Assembly (NCBI GenBank): GCA_014338405.1
Contig: JTDE01000915.1
Span: forward strand, 56,316 to 120,315
Origin: Paragonimus skrjabini miyazakii
Lineage: Eukaryota > Platyhelminthes > Trematoda > Plagiorchiida > Troglotrematidae
Length of the DNA: 64,000 bases
Direction: 5' to 3'
The stretch's first letter is position 1. The number at the start of each line of letters is the position of its first letter. Positions 41,701 to 53,654 of the stretch are shown here, one piece after another. The position numbers were made by a program, and so were the translations under genes. The notes beneath the pieces were generated by a model. The model saw nothing but the letters and a program-made list of their open reading frames with translations, did not search any database and was not told the DNA's origin.

Positions 41701-42980
41701 AATACATAATACTGAAAGTAGGTTGGTCGTGTACGGTTTGAAGTGTTCATTAGGCAGGAAGGACAGCGATAGGAACAGGACGTGAACATGAAGTAATTTA
41801 GCAGGAATTGGTGCAAAACGAAAACTTTAAAAGCGAATGGTTGTTTTGAAACACTTAACAGATCAGCGATCAAGGTTAGTGAGATTACGATCTACAAGGA
41901 TAATTAAAGCAAGTCTGCCGATATGATACAAGAATGTGGAAATAAGTTTTAATGAAAATATGTCTATCTAAAAATTATTTCATAGTAAAGTCCAGCTAGA
42001 AGATGCTGATTACGTAAAACGGCAAATTGCTCATTTGTCAGGTAAACAGTGCTGGTAGCCATTCTCTTGAATGTGTGAAAACTGAGTTTAAACGAGGATG
42101 GTAAAGTTTTTGTTTGAATTTTGAAATTGCTTTGATGATGGCAATCTGCTGCATCCGACAATTAGTCTAGCGAAGATTAATCGCGCTCACGTTCATCGCA
42201 AAACTAGTGTGTAAATTATTGGACTACCTGAACAGACGTTTCTGTAGACCTGATGTTAACAGGACAGCAGCAGTAATGTGCAACCTTAAGTCCGCACCCA
42301 AGGTTGGCACAACTCTCGGAAGGTATGAGGACTAAAGCGGCCGCCAGTTGTCTCATACGTGCCTGCTCACTAATGAACATATTATTCACATTGCGTTAAT
42401 TTCGTTTGCTTGTCCCGAACACTTTTCCTGAGTTGGTTGCAAAAGCTGTTTTCCACTTATCCAGGAAAACCTTTGTACTTTAACCGATGGCAAAAGTTTT
42501 TCTTCAACCTTTGGACCGGCTAACGTACTTTTCAAGGACAAGAAGTTGTCATCCTTTTATCCATGAATCCGGTTATGCCTTGAAACAGATAAGTTCAATC
42601 TGATAGAAACTACATTAAAACGTATTATCTTCCATAGCCGTTTGATTGGTCGTTTTATTGGAAGTAAGTTATCTGTATTTATTCCAAAACTGGATACCTC
42701 AATTAGGTGGTTGAAGTATTCCCCAAATAATGAACTATTAGAGCTTTGCAAATAAGAAGTATGTATTAAGCAAACTGACTTAATGCACACCCAGGGTAAA
42801 TAAGTTTACTTTCTGTTAGCATTATATGACGTTTTATAATAGTTGAGTAGACAACAAATTGAAGTTTCATCTTCAATAGATTAAGTTTGGCATTTACAGT
42901 TACTGCCTTCTGTCCAACGATATTAGTAGAGTGTTGAACAGGTAGTATTCTCATCTAACAATAAAAAAACATATAGACAG
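38712..42980. other. Intron 1 stretch, nothing assignable
   Basis: AT-rich intronic DNA with no recognised domain or repeat. The open frame at 40001-40291 is hydrophobic at its start but resembles no family and is judged chance. Confidence 0.45.
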
Positions 42981-42981
42981 A

Positions 42982-43045
42982 ACATCACCCACAATGGATC
43001 GCAGCCGTCGCATACCCACAAACCTACCAGTCGGCAACTCTCGAA
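42982..43045 (-). repeat. SINE 3' fragment, copy S4
   Basis: The + strand blocks ACATCACCCACAAT and GTCGCAT..CCACAAAC match the tail of the SINE as seen in the 45.2 kb hairpin. Only the tail is present. It lies in opposite orientation to the SINE leader that starts at about 43,110, making a second inverted SINE pair. Confidence 0.6.
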
Positions 43046-43109
43046 TCAAAAACCACTCAAAAAGTCAGTGATTTCTGTGATTTCAACTTGTAGGGAAGTC
43101 CTACTCGAG

Positions 43110-43220
43110 GGGTCATCGACTAGAGTTAACAAACAGTAATTGTGTCTCCCATCGTGGCGATAGGGCAACCTGATCATTACTCACAAGTGAAAGTGGTTGG
43201 ACGTTCACACATTAGAATTC
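43110..43220 (+). repeat. SINE leader, copy S5, running into an assembly gap
   Basis: This is the reverse complement of 36550-36665, the leader of SINE S3, and forms the left end of arm 2 of the inverted duplication. The sequence stops at the N run, so the tRNA-like part and hammerhead of this copy are unseen. Confidence 0.8.
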
Positions 43221-44008
43221 NNNNNNNNNNNNNNNNNNNNNNNNNNNNNNNNNNNNNNNNNNNNNNNNNNNNNNNNNNNNNNNNNNNNNNNNNNNNNNNN
43301 NNNNNNNNNNNNNNNNNNNNNNNNNNNNNNNNNNNNNNNNNNNNNNNNNNNNNNNNNNNNNNNNNNNNNNNNNNNNNNNNNNNNNNNNNNNNNNNNNNNN
43401 NNNNNNNNNNNNNNNNNNNNNNNNNNNNNNNNNNNNNNNNNNNNNNNNNNNNNNNNNNNNNNNNNNNNNNNNNNNNNNNNNNNNNNNNNNNNNNNNNNNN
43501 NNNNNNNNNNNNNNNNNNNNNNNNNNNNNNNNNNNNNNNNNNNNNNNNNNNNNNNNNNTTTTGGTAACGCTAGTTTTGCTGTTTCCACATCCTTAGATTG
43601 TTGACCAATATGCTTCGCGAATGCTGCAATTCAGGAGGCGTAGTAGAAAGATGAATACTTCAAACATAACTTACTTACGACATATCTCTCAGTATGAACA
43701 ATAGATTACCACATCCAGTTGTTCTTCGTCTACTATCAACTATGTCTTAGCAAACTGAGTGTCATGCAGCTCTGTGTGTGTGTGCCAATGGTGATGCTTG
43801 CACGGAAAACGTAACAGCACTTCAATGCGCGGGGCGAGGAGAGAGCAACTTTTAGTAGCCGTTGGCTACCTGATGGATTGCTTATATGTGCACATGTTTT
43901 TCACGTAATCTTCATCCATCACTTCCTGCTTGAGGTTGAAACAATTTGTCTATACTAGTAAATATTTGGAAAGAATCGGCTGGCATTCTAGCTTTAGTGG
44001 AATTCAGC
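43118..44008. repeat. Inverted duplication, arm 2 (gapped)
   Basis: The arm is collinear in reverse with 35316-36660. The left part matches the SINE S3 leader. The right part, from 43559, matches 36207 downwards to 36098, skips the 436-base arm 1 segment, and continues to match 35653-35316. It has a few percent of substitutions and small indels. Confidence 0.8.
43221..43558. other. Assembly gap of 338 N
   Basis: Unknown bases inside arm 2. By comparison with arm 1 the missing part corresponds to 36208-36549, which is 342 bases, so the stated gap size agrees almost exactly. The missing sequence should therefore contain the rest of a SINE in + orientation, including its hammerhead. Confidence 0.95.
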
Positions 44009-45132
44009 GCTGCTGCCTGGACAGAAAGAAAACACGTTCAAATTCATTGTCACTGATCATAAACGTCAAACATGTCAGTTATATGTATCATGCAGATAAT
44101 GACAAACAGGGAAATTCTGAGGATAGAACACTAGGTATTAGGCAGTCATGACCATGACAGTCCAACAGGTTGCCCCAACCATGTATGTGCACAACATGGG
44201 CCGGTGCGTTTGAATGAATCTCACCTCAAAGAATACTAATAACCTCAGGTTTACAATTGACTGTCAAGCACCTCATGACAACAGGTCAGCATAGTAAACT
44301 CACTCAAAGTACTGTTACACACGTGTGCAATGAATACAGTAAAACAGCAGCTAAGTCATCATGCAAACAATATTTGAAGTCGTCATTTCACAACAAAATA
44401 TATTTGAAGCAGTTTTTCTCTCCGTATTGATTCGAATACGATAAAACCTGTTAAATAAGATTTACGCTTGAGTAACATTTCGCACATATTTTGCAGTTAC
44501 ATTTAAAAATCGATGAAATCTGAAATCGCTAAATTTTTGACAGAGAAAAATTCAAGGGGGAAATCTGCCCTTTAGAATTTTATGGATTTGTCAACCTGCT
44601 ATAGATTTTCACATTAAATTTTCATACAAACATCTTTGTATTTGTGTAATGTGTTTTCATTTTTGTTTAAAGTAATATTAGCTTGCTTTTTCAACTACCA
44701 AAGTAGTGTAATTGTAAGATTCGTCATTTTAAAAAAGTTTGTCGATTATGTTAATGTGTAGCACATGAATTATGTGAGACGAAACTATAAATTGTGCAAG
44801 GTAATTCTGAGTGACGTTCAAACTGTTCCTCAAACCTCACTGGAAACGTTATGCATGGTGTCACATCCATGAAAAGCATGTCACCAAGTTTACAGTGTAC
44901 ACGTCATAGTATGCTGATTTGGAAGCCCATTTGTGGCGCAACCACTTCAGAATTTATTGGAAATCCACAAATCAATTAATAACTTTTAACAGGTACAGCG
45001 TTCACGGTCACCTCATATAATTTGTTTAGTTAACCAACTAAGTACCACCTAAGTTAGCTCCACGAAACTTAAGGAAAATATTATCAACGTCACCAATCTA
45101 TTTCACCCGAACGTTTCTCACATATATCAGGC
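44009..45132. other. Intron 1 stretch, nothing assignable
   Basis: AT-rich intronic DNA between the inverted duplication and the SINE hairpin. No exon or repeat was recognised. Confidence 0.45.
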
Positions 45133-45145
45133 AATCATACATTAC

Positions 45146-45299
45146 TGATGAGTAGTCGGGGATTTGGTCAATTTCAAGTTGAACATCACCCACAATTGAT
45201 CGCAGCTGTCGCATCCCCATAAACTTTCCAGTCGGTCCCTTTCGAAAAGTTTATGGGGATGCGACAGCTGCGATCAATTGTGGATGATGTTCAACTTGA
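45146..45299. mobile_element. Snap-back SINE insertion with target-site duplication
   Basis: A 154-base insert is flanked by the direct repeat AATCATACATTAC (45133-45145 and 45300-45312). It carries the SINE tail twice in opposite orientation: arms 45171-45225 and 45248-45302 are 55 bases long and differ at one position, separated by a 22-base loop. In the minus direction the left part corresponds to the tail of SINE S3. The long target duplication fits target-primed retrotransposition, and the inverted arms fit template switching or fold-back priming during insertion. The transcript would form a 55-bp RNA hairpin in intron 1, about 590 bases before exon 2. Confidence 0.85.
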
Positions 45300-45312
45300 A
45301 ATCATACATTAC

Positions 45313-45888
45313 CTAATTAATTTTACGAAAGTACATTTCCAGTACACGGCAGTAGATGCTGAGTTATTTGACTGTATCTCAGTGAGATCGCCTTAGACCC
45401 CGTATTTGCTGGTGCGTGGTTTCGCAGCACTGTTTAGAAGGGTTAACCCCAAATTTAGGCAGCTTGTACGCGTAAGTACCGTCAAACTTTAGCGGATAAA
45501 TAACCAGCCTCTCTGAATTGCAAGGCTTCTTCCACAAATAAACATTTACGGTGGTCATAGGTTTTAAACGACTGTTTGAATTTGAATACACGGAGGTTTT
45601 AGTACAACGAATCGAATGAGCCGGTTTACTCTCAAGGCAAATCAGCTTTGCACTGAAGATCTAGAATTGTTACGTTGCTAACAAACTTCAATTCCATCTG
45701 TCTGATTTTTGAATTATTCTTCACTGACATGTCAACAGAATCTTAAAACGTCAAAAGTATCTCTGCTTTTATAAAACAAAATTGACGATCAATGTGCTGT
45801 CAAAAGCAAACAGCAAAATTTGCACAAAACTGTCAACAAGCAAATTTGTGTGATTTGGCTAAATTTTTTGTCCATTTTCTTCAACCAG
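45313..45888. other. 3' end of intron 1 including acceptor of exon 2
   Basis: No gene is seen in this stretch. The last bases form a pyrimidine-rich tract followed by CAACCAG, the acceptor of exon 2. Confidence 0.6.
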
Positions 45889-45997
45889 CGCGTGTCAAAC
45901 TATCTCATTTTGAGCCTCGCAATCGCGGACTTGATGGTGGCGACCCTCGTGATGCCAATCAGTGCGTTGCATGAAGTTTCCGATAAATGGTGGTTAG
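45889..45997 (+). CDS. Aminergic (serotonin-like) GPCR, exon 2: TM2 and extracellular loop 1
   Basis: This exon continues the receptor started at 14072 in phase 0 and adds residues 53-88. It reads R-V-S-N-Y-L-I-L-S-L-A-I-A-D-L-M-V-A, which is the TM2 signature of aminergic receptors; the aspartate at residue 66 is position 2.50, the sodium-site residue. M-P-I-S-A-L then leads to the loop motif K-W-W-L-G with its conserved tryptophan. The exon is preceded by TTCTTCAACCAG and ends TTAG|GTAAGC, so the next exon starts in phase 1, after the first base of the glycine codon. The wording A-L-H-E-V-S-D-K-W resembles 5-HT1-type and invertebrate serotonin receptors more than dopamine receptors. TM3, which would hold the amine-binding aspartate and the D-R-Y motif, is not in the window. 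Confidence 0.88.
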
Positions 45998-46003
45998 GTA
46001 AGC

Positions 46004-49000
46004 GCCATACATTCGAAGTTTATTGAGAAATATAATGCAATATTACTTAAACGATAAATAAACAGTTTAAAACTGGTTTATCTAACATTGCTGTATCAAT
46101 CAGAACTGAAAGACACCCGTGCAAATTTCATGGGCTTACTTATGGCTTACTATATGTGGATAAAGTTTACAAGATGTTTACGGATTTACTAGTGTGGATA
46201 ATATATTCAATTTCAAACAGTCATCCCTTGAAATATGCTTGAAATACTGAAGCACATGATCTGTTTTTCCATACGCATATTTTGACAGGTACTCAAAACG
46301 AAACCGTGCCGATATGAACACAACCCATAAACAAGGGTACAAAGTTCAAAAATAGAAGACTGGGTTAACTACAACTCTAAAGGGAATGTTTGGATCAGGT
46401 TTGAACAATGAGATAGCGTTTGAATTAAGCTAAAATTCACGTAAGACTGATCAACAAGAATCAAACACTGAGAGTTAATTCAAAAAATCGATGTATTGCT
46501 ATACGTTATTTGCTGGATGATGGTAACAATAAATATGGAAAGTCATACTGAATCAACAAAAACACAACGAAACAGAGAAATGGCCAATTCAAAACAATGA
46601 AAATTCCTGAAAGAACAATTCAGACATCAAATATTGCTCAGCTTTTATGATGACAGAAAATTTCAAAGCTACTGAGGCTGCTCATGGTCATGTACTTTCT
46701 CACTGCACGTAAAGAGGCACCAGTCCGAGATGTGTGGTGCCTTTTTGAAATGTGTTTGTTGATGCGTGCTAATATTTGTCCCGCTGTGAAATTGGTATAC
46801 TGTCCAGAAATGTATCACACGTCACGAGGGAATGTAATTAGGTGCTCGTGATAGAGATGTCCACAGCTGTCGAATAAAAGTAGGAAAGATAATCGATCAC
46901 AGCGATCACAGGAATCTTCTCACTGCAAAAGCTGTGCTATATCTGATTATATCGAATGAAGTCCTTACTAGTGAGGATCCCGGTCAAATAACTACGGTAC
47001 CGTGTTTATGCTGTTGAGATGTACCAGTAATCTTATTGCATAAACTGAGAGTCCGATATTGATACAGCTTCCAGGAGATAATAACAACACCATGTTTTGA
47101 TAGCAAAGTATTGTCTTGTTAAAGCTCATGGGAAAATAGCTCACGCCATTCAGGTTATCTTAAATAGTGTCTGTCCAAAGGAAACAAGGAAAACGGGAAT
47201 ATCTTACATAAACGGTTATTTAAGGATCTCTTTCTTTCCGAGACAACCAATAATGCTTCACTAGACAGAAGATGGAACGGTAACTAAAATAATTGCAGCA
47301 AATCTTTTGAACCAGGGATATCAATGTGATGTTATTTTGGCAATACCTCTGTATCTCGCCATATGGTCTGGTGCTTCAACCTCCGGTATGTCATCAATGA
47401 AAACATGTTTTGAAAAAGACAATTCAAATTTACACTATAAACCTACAATGAGTGAAAAATAATTGACCATGAAATAGAAACAACGAGAAACGATTGAACT
47501 GTTTGTCTATCGGAATTAAGATTGTTAGCGATCTTTTTTAACAGCGAGAACCAACCTACTGGTAACATCTAGTTTTCATACAAGTTATAATACCAACAAA
47601 TTTGTAGACGAGAATAACAATATAAAGCCATCACATTAACCACGCCGTTTATATAGAAAGGCAGTCAGCATCCCGAGTAATGACGTGAAAATACATACTT
47701 GTTTGTATGAAATAAATCATTGAATTCAAATGTCTGAAGCTGACCATGTTGGAATGACAATGAGATGGTAAATTCATAATGGTATGGTATGTGATGCTGC
47801 TTGTCATACAAACATCTTTAACTTGAAGCAACAAATTGAAAGCTGTACGGACAACATTTCAGTTTAGACGACATACGTGAGTTGAGTGCATAAATGCTTC
47901 TACCTAGAGTTCAATCTTTGGATGAGTTGGTCATCTCTGTGGTAGGGTCGAATGTCGTTTCGTTTTTACTCAAACTGTCCTCTTGATATCAATTCACCGG
48001 TCAGGTAAATTCATGTAACTAACGAGTCCGTAAAAATGACAGTGCAGTTCGGAATTAGGGTATAGAAGATTTCTATTAAATGAAACGATTTAACTCACGG
48101 ACCATGATTTTCCCAACGCTTGTTATAAACCAACACAATGAGTGTCCAGGAAGTCGCGTAAAGTAGGCTTTATACAGGCCTAATTACCGATCTTTTTGTA
48201 AGAAATCAATAAGTGTACTGTTGAATACAATCGTTTCTATCGTAATCACAATATTTGAAGAGGCAGCTTTGTATCTGTTTGAACAGCTCCACCGTGTATA
48301 CACACAGTCCTCCGGTTTTGTGCTTTAATTATGTACGTGAGATTTTTAGAATTACGTTATTCTTCACTTTACACGTTAGCAGTTTTGTCCGGTGGACTAA
48401 AAACCAACCAGTGATCGCTGAACATGGTTGATTCGATTCACAAGATAGGCCAAATTCAGTCGTTGGGTAATATCCGCCTGTGAAAGAGAATTAGGAATGA
48501 AAGGTTTTCGTATCGGTTCGGTAGTGTTGTAAAAAGTTTTAATCAATTGTTTCAAATAAATAATCAAATAAAGTGACGAAGTTAAATTAGCTTCCGCTGT
48601 TAGATGAAAATTACCCCCCGGAGCTACTGTCAAGGTACACGTAGCATGGTCTCATATTATCAGATTATCATAAGGTCTCCCGTTTCATTGATTTTTATCT
48701 AATTCTGCGCTGGGTTAAGTGAACTATGTAACTGTGGGAATAACCAAAACGCGCAACGTTTCATACAATGGTCTCGTTGGAAGGAAAGTGGACATTCTAT
48801 TTCGAAAACTGATGTCAGGACGTAACACGGTAAAAATCACTTTTGAGTTGATACGTTGACTACGGTTTACAATAGCACAAATATGTAAGTCTATCTGAGA
48901 GAAACGGTGTTCAGCTAACTGAAATAACTAGGTGTCTTGAAACACACATACCATTTTCCTCGAGGTAGAAGTGAGTTCAGCAGACTATAAATAACAAATT

Positions 49001-52000
49001 TGACACAACTATTTTGGGTTACTTGCATTTCAACTCTTGTCATTGACTGTTTACAAGTAAGCCGGTTACAAGCTCTAGATCCAAACAAATTTTTTCGAAA
49101 TTCTCTTGACAGACATATTTCAACTTCAGAACGGTTGTATAGATAATGATGCTCGATGAAAACAATTTCAATTGACAGCATTTGGAAACTCTTAACGACT
49201 CAAACGTATGCACTTTGCCATTTTATCAAATGAAATCTGTATTATAGTTTGCCCGACTTTGATATTTCAGTTTTGAGAAATCTTCCTCCAAATGAAATCG
49301 AGACTACCTGCTGCAAACGTTACATCGTGCACCTTATACTACATGCCTCGAAAACAAACGTTTCGGTATACTTCAGTTTTAGGCACGTGTTACCACTTAT
49401 TCACATTCCGATACACAAACTATATGCGGCATTTTCATTAACGAAATTGGGGAGGGAAATGTTACATAGGTGGCTCTACCCGGTGATCAGCATTTACTTC
49501 TTGAAGTAAATCAACCTTGGTATCCTGCAGTTGCGTCTGGTCCCATGTGAAACGTTTTAGGATGTACCACCGAATATCAATGGCTGACCTCGTCGATACC
49601 TCAACGGTCCTTGCAATAAATGTATAGTTACAAATAACTTTGTGATCATATCCTGCTACGAGACTGATGAAGTGTGCACTTAACAATTACCGAACGGATG
49701 AAAATCTCCTGAGTAGTCAACAAAGACATGGTTTAGCGAACACGTATATTTTCAATACAAATCATCATGCGAAATAAATAATGTTTGTGTGGAAGTGAGG
49801 TTGATCACTTTATAAATACATCAAAGATACAGCACTGTGACAGGACCACCTGGCACTAATATGACGACTGAAAATGTCGCATTTTGATTGGTTGTGGTAT
49901 GTAGGTAGTGGGCTAAAATAATTTCAGAGTACGGATAAAATGATCTTCTATACCCACTGGCAATCCATCTAATCAAGTTTTGATACTGATATTTGTTCAG
50001 AATTTCGCAAATTGTGATGCGCTTCACTCAAAATATCGCATGAAACAAATTGGTATTGTTGATTTTATGATTCAGATCGACAGGCTGTATCACAGTCGCG
50101 TTGCTAATTGTTATGTTAATTCCATCGTGAATCCTGATTTGGAAATGCACACTGAGCATAATAGAGGCAAAGTATTATATTCGTCCTGTCAAAGCAACAC
50201 GTTCTTCTCCCGGTTAACCAACTTGAAACTGTCAATCAAAAGCTATGGAATGAAAGATTCTGACAAGAAATGAGGCAATCGAAATGAGACCGAATACTTC
50301 ACTTTTAAACACATACTGAAACTGTTAAGATCTCAGGATTATCGTAACTTAACATATACAACAACTAAATACAATCCCATCGTCCTAATTGCAACGCAAA
50401 TTTAGTAATTGAATGAACTTGTCGGCATTTTTGCCTTTCTCTTTTGGCCCAATATTAGCTGTTTACTTAAGCTGTTTGTATTGTCCTGGTAATATTTTTT
50501 GTCCATATTGCACTCGGAACTTTCAATCTCGACAAGAAAAAGTAACTATATTAAAAACTGTTCCGGCAATACCAATGATGTTTACAACCTCCATATGATC
50601 CAGAGAATCAGAACAAATAAGTCAGGCCGAGGTGAAGAAACTGATCCTCGTAACAATTCACCAATGTAAGTTGGTTCTAGAGATATCTGAATTACAGTGC
50701 ACACATACGTCCACACACTATCCAGTAACATTATTGCGGTTAGTAGTATAAATTAATAACATCCACTTGTGGTTGTGGCGTTTAATCCTTATGGATATAC
50801 ACATTATGAAACACACTAAACTACAATACACAGAATATTGGAATTTGACTCTCAACCAGAGGACTTGAAAGATGCAAACTGCAACCTGATAAATGTGCTC
50901 AGTTAATCAGTTTCATTAAAGAGGTATATTCGGTATTGTCACTGTCCGCGTAGCGAAAGCATGCATGCTGCAATAAAGTAACAGAACCAAGGCTACTTTT
51001 CATAAGCCAGACATGGTGCCATCAGTTTTCAATCGGAGATGGTTGACATCCAATACAACCAACTCAAATGACGTTATCACGTTGTGGTATCACTCATTAA
51101 GGCTACGGAATTGTGTTTTCATCTGCCTAAATATGCATTCCACCGGGGCGGTTAAAGCAATTGCCTCGAAAAATCTGAATAGTTTTGATAGACGAGGGTT
51201 ATCAACACTCTAGCTCGAGCTCAGCTCTTGGGAGACTATTGGCCAGCAATCCACAAACATGGCAGCTTCGAATTTCCACTTAGCAAACTTGCAACATAAA
51301 CGTTGAATCTTTTCCACATAAGTTAGCATTTAGGCAGGTTTAGAACAGGTTTTCAGTTAGGCAAATTCAACGCAATTACGTGATTACCCAATTTTGTCGC
51401 GTTCTTTGTCAATTTATGAAGATATACAGAAATTATAATTTTTGACATCTATACAGTTAGGAGGTATGTATTCAGAATGAGTGGAAATATACATAACTGT
51501 CGATAAACAGTTCAACAACGGTGTGTCCATTAAGTGAAGTATGGCTCTAGTGAACCAACGTGATCAATCTTTCTGGCATTTCACATACGGATAATGTCAT
51601 TAAGTAAACTCTTGGTTAAGCCACAACGAGTTAAAACCAAAAGAGTTGTCGGTTTCGCAACGTTTCGACCTTCTCGGAGAGTCTATTTCAAGCGATTTAT
51701 ATCAGAAAATTCACACCATGCAAGCTGCAAATGAGGTCATTCTCAAATATGTCAAATATGTCATTCTCAAATACCCATTCGTAAATGCACCACGTTCTGG
51801 AAATTCTAACTCGCTTTAATTATAACACCGTTCGCTGTGAACCGGTAACCAGATGTTTTTATTCCATATGTGTATTTGCTAAGTAAGTGGACACTTCGTT
51901 TTCGTCTCATATTGCCATTAATAACTCACATAGTGCCACTGTGGTCTACATATACCTAGTCAACCCATTTTCAGTTGGGCAACATTTAATTGCCAAGGGA

Positions 52001-52440
52001 TTATTTTGTCACAAATTGCAGTGGTCTTTTTGCATGGGTGATTTTACCGTGACCGTTAGGTTTTTCATTTTTATAGAACTAATTTCTACTTAACTAGTTG
52101 CAACAGTAGAAGATAAATTAACGCTAGAACATTCTGTCATTGGAACATCTGTTAACCGGTTGTTTAGACGGAAAGCTTAATGGGATGTAAACCAGTAAAC
52201 AGACCAAATGACTGATTAAGTACAGTGGTGTCAAAAATATGGATGTTGCTGAGTGAACAGAAAATCACAACAAAATACATGCAGGATCTTCCGTGGCAAA
52301 CTGCCGAGTAGTAACACTTACCGTCTGGTAGAACGCAAGTTCAAATTACATATGATTTTATGTTGTAATCAACGACAATATTGTTGAAGGTACGTTCTCC
52401 ATTGTGAAATGTTTTGGTGTTTCAGTCTCTAACCTGAGGA
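46004..52440. other. Intron 2 stretch, nothing assignable
   Basis: AT-rich intronic DNA. Small local duplications occur, such as GTCATTCTCAAATAT twice at 51736-51774 and three TGCCAAT units at 52442-52462. No exon, PLE or SINE was recognised. Confidence 0.45.
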
Positions 52441-52469
52441 CTGCCAATTGCCAATTGCCAAATCAACCA

Positions 52470-53050
52470 GAGGTGCTGTGGTAAACATCATGGACAAACA
52501 GATACCCTGAAAAATTTGCAGAAACTCAGAGTAGGATAGAGAGCTGCAATGTGCCAGTTCGAACAGTTCAAGAAAACACATTTCAAGTTCTGCAACTCAA
52601 AAGGGATCATCTAACGTAAATACATTAGACAAAAATGGCAGCCCGTCTCATCCTGCAGATATGCTATTGTTCAGCCACGTTAAAGTGGAAACAACAAAAC
52701 AGGTTCTTCAAGACTGCAGACGAATTTATTCTGATGATTCCATCTCTCACGCTGTCCGTCAGTTCACTTGCAGTTACAATGACGTTTACGTAGGCAGGAC
52801 AAACCGATAGCTATCTTAGTGAATGTAGGAACGCTTACCGAAATGGTTACAACAACTCGTGACCAAACAATCTCAAATTGGTAAACCCCGCTTCATCGAT
52901 TGTCCGGTACCTTACGATAACAAGTCATCAGTTTCAGGTCATTCAATATGTTGTTAGACGATCAGAACCCAAACCAATTGGCCTAAAGCGAGGCCATATC
53001 GATCAGAACTCGCTGACTGTTGCCAACTGGAAAATATGGTTGGAGAAATC
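52470..53050 (+). pseudogene. Penelope-like element relic III (3' part, GIY-YIG)
   Basis: Only the C-terminal part of a PLE protein is visible, broken by stops and frameshifts. It begins with R-Y-P-E-K-F-A-E and F-Q-V-L-Q-L-K-R-D-H (about 52500-52615), which match the same places in PLE I. The endonuclease motif reads C-S-Y-N-D-V-Y-V-G-R-T (52769-52801), followed by R-L-P-K-W-L and, in another frame, S-S-I-V-R-Y-L near 52890. A repeated 3' tail with a hammerhead remnant follows about 100 bases later. Confidence 0.85.
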
Positions 53051-53159
53051 CCTTCGGATTGCCCGGGTGTTGATAACATAATACTTGAGGTGTTCATATG
53101 TGCGTCCTTGCCTTGTCTACCTTTACGTCTGTCCTATATTGCCTGCATGTTTAATGTGT

Positions 53160-53197
53160 GCGACTGACGAAAGCAACCGAAGTGTTAACATATTCGT
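53160..53197 (+). ncRNA. Decayed hammerhead in the 3' tail of PLE III
   Basis: The sequence aligns with the tail of PLE I. GCGA is followed by box I as CUGACGA (53164-53170, with only the variable position 7 changed), GAAG in place of GAAA (53079-based alignment places it at 53179-53182), and a short self-complementary UGUUAACA stem III. The cleavage base is A rather than C. Loss of the GAAA adenine and weak stems suggest it is inactive. Confidence 0.45.
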
Positions 53198-53654
53198 AAC
53201 GTACGTCTTCCTTCTTCACTGATAAGGTTACTGAACAGAACACAGTGTTTCAAATGATCGTTGAACCAAATTCAAATTGAAACCTGTGTAAACGAGTGTA
53301 TATCAGAATTGTGGTTATATTCTAAGTAAGCAAGTTAAAAACATGTAATACTGGTTTTATTAACCAATCCCGAATGAATTAATCTTTGGCATCAAACGTC
53401 AGCGAGATTTGCCTAAACATATTCATTAACATTGATGTACGATGTACTTTGTGATTTGATCAGATCTGCCTGATGGAAAAGAAGTACTATGCGTGATATA
53501 TTTGGGAAGAGAGCGTAAATAATTTTTCAACATAGCAGTCAACAGAAGAACACTGTTGAATGATAGCGTTTCGTACTGCATGTTCAGTACCAAATAACAA
53601 AAACCAGAAATATATACATATATGTGGGTTCATGTGGTGGTATATGAGGAATGG

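Larger units (their letters stand above)
14228..45888 (+). other. Intron 1 of the GPCR gene (31,661 bases)
   Basis: The intron is inferred because the phase-0 donor at 14228 (GTGAGT) and the phase-0 acceptor at 45888 (TTTTCTTCAACCAG, pyrimidine-rich) join TM1 directly to TM2 in the order and spacing of the aminergic receptor family, with the junction L-Q|R-V-S-N-Y falling in the first intracellular loop. The intron hosts PLE and SINE relics, a large inverted duplication and two assembly gaps. Because of the gaps the exact length is approximate. No intervening exon is needed to complete the receptor. Confidence 0.75.

Noticed and set aside
43142..43604. Open frames reading through the N run
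   Set aside because: They are open only because unknown bases contain no stop codons.
46716..46741. GGCACCA...TGGTGCC hairpin followed by T residues, like a bacterial terminator
   Set aside because: The window is eukaryotic intronic DNA, so a rho-independent terminator has no meaning here, and a 7-bp inverted repeat is expected by chance in 64 kb.
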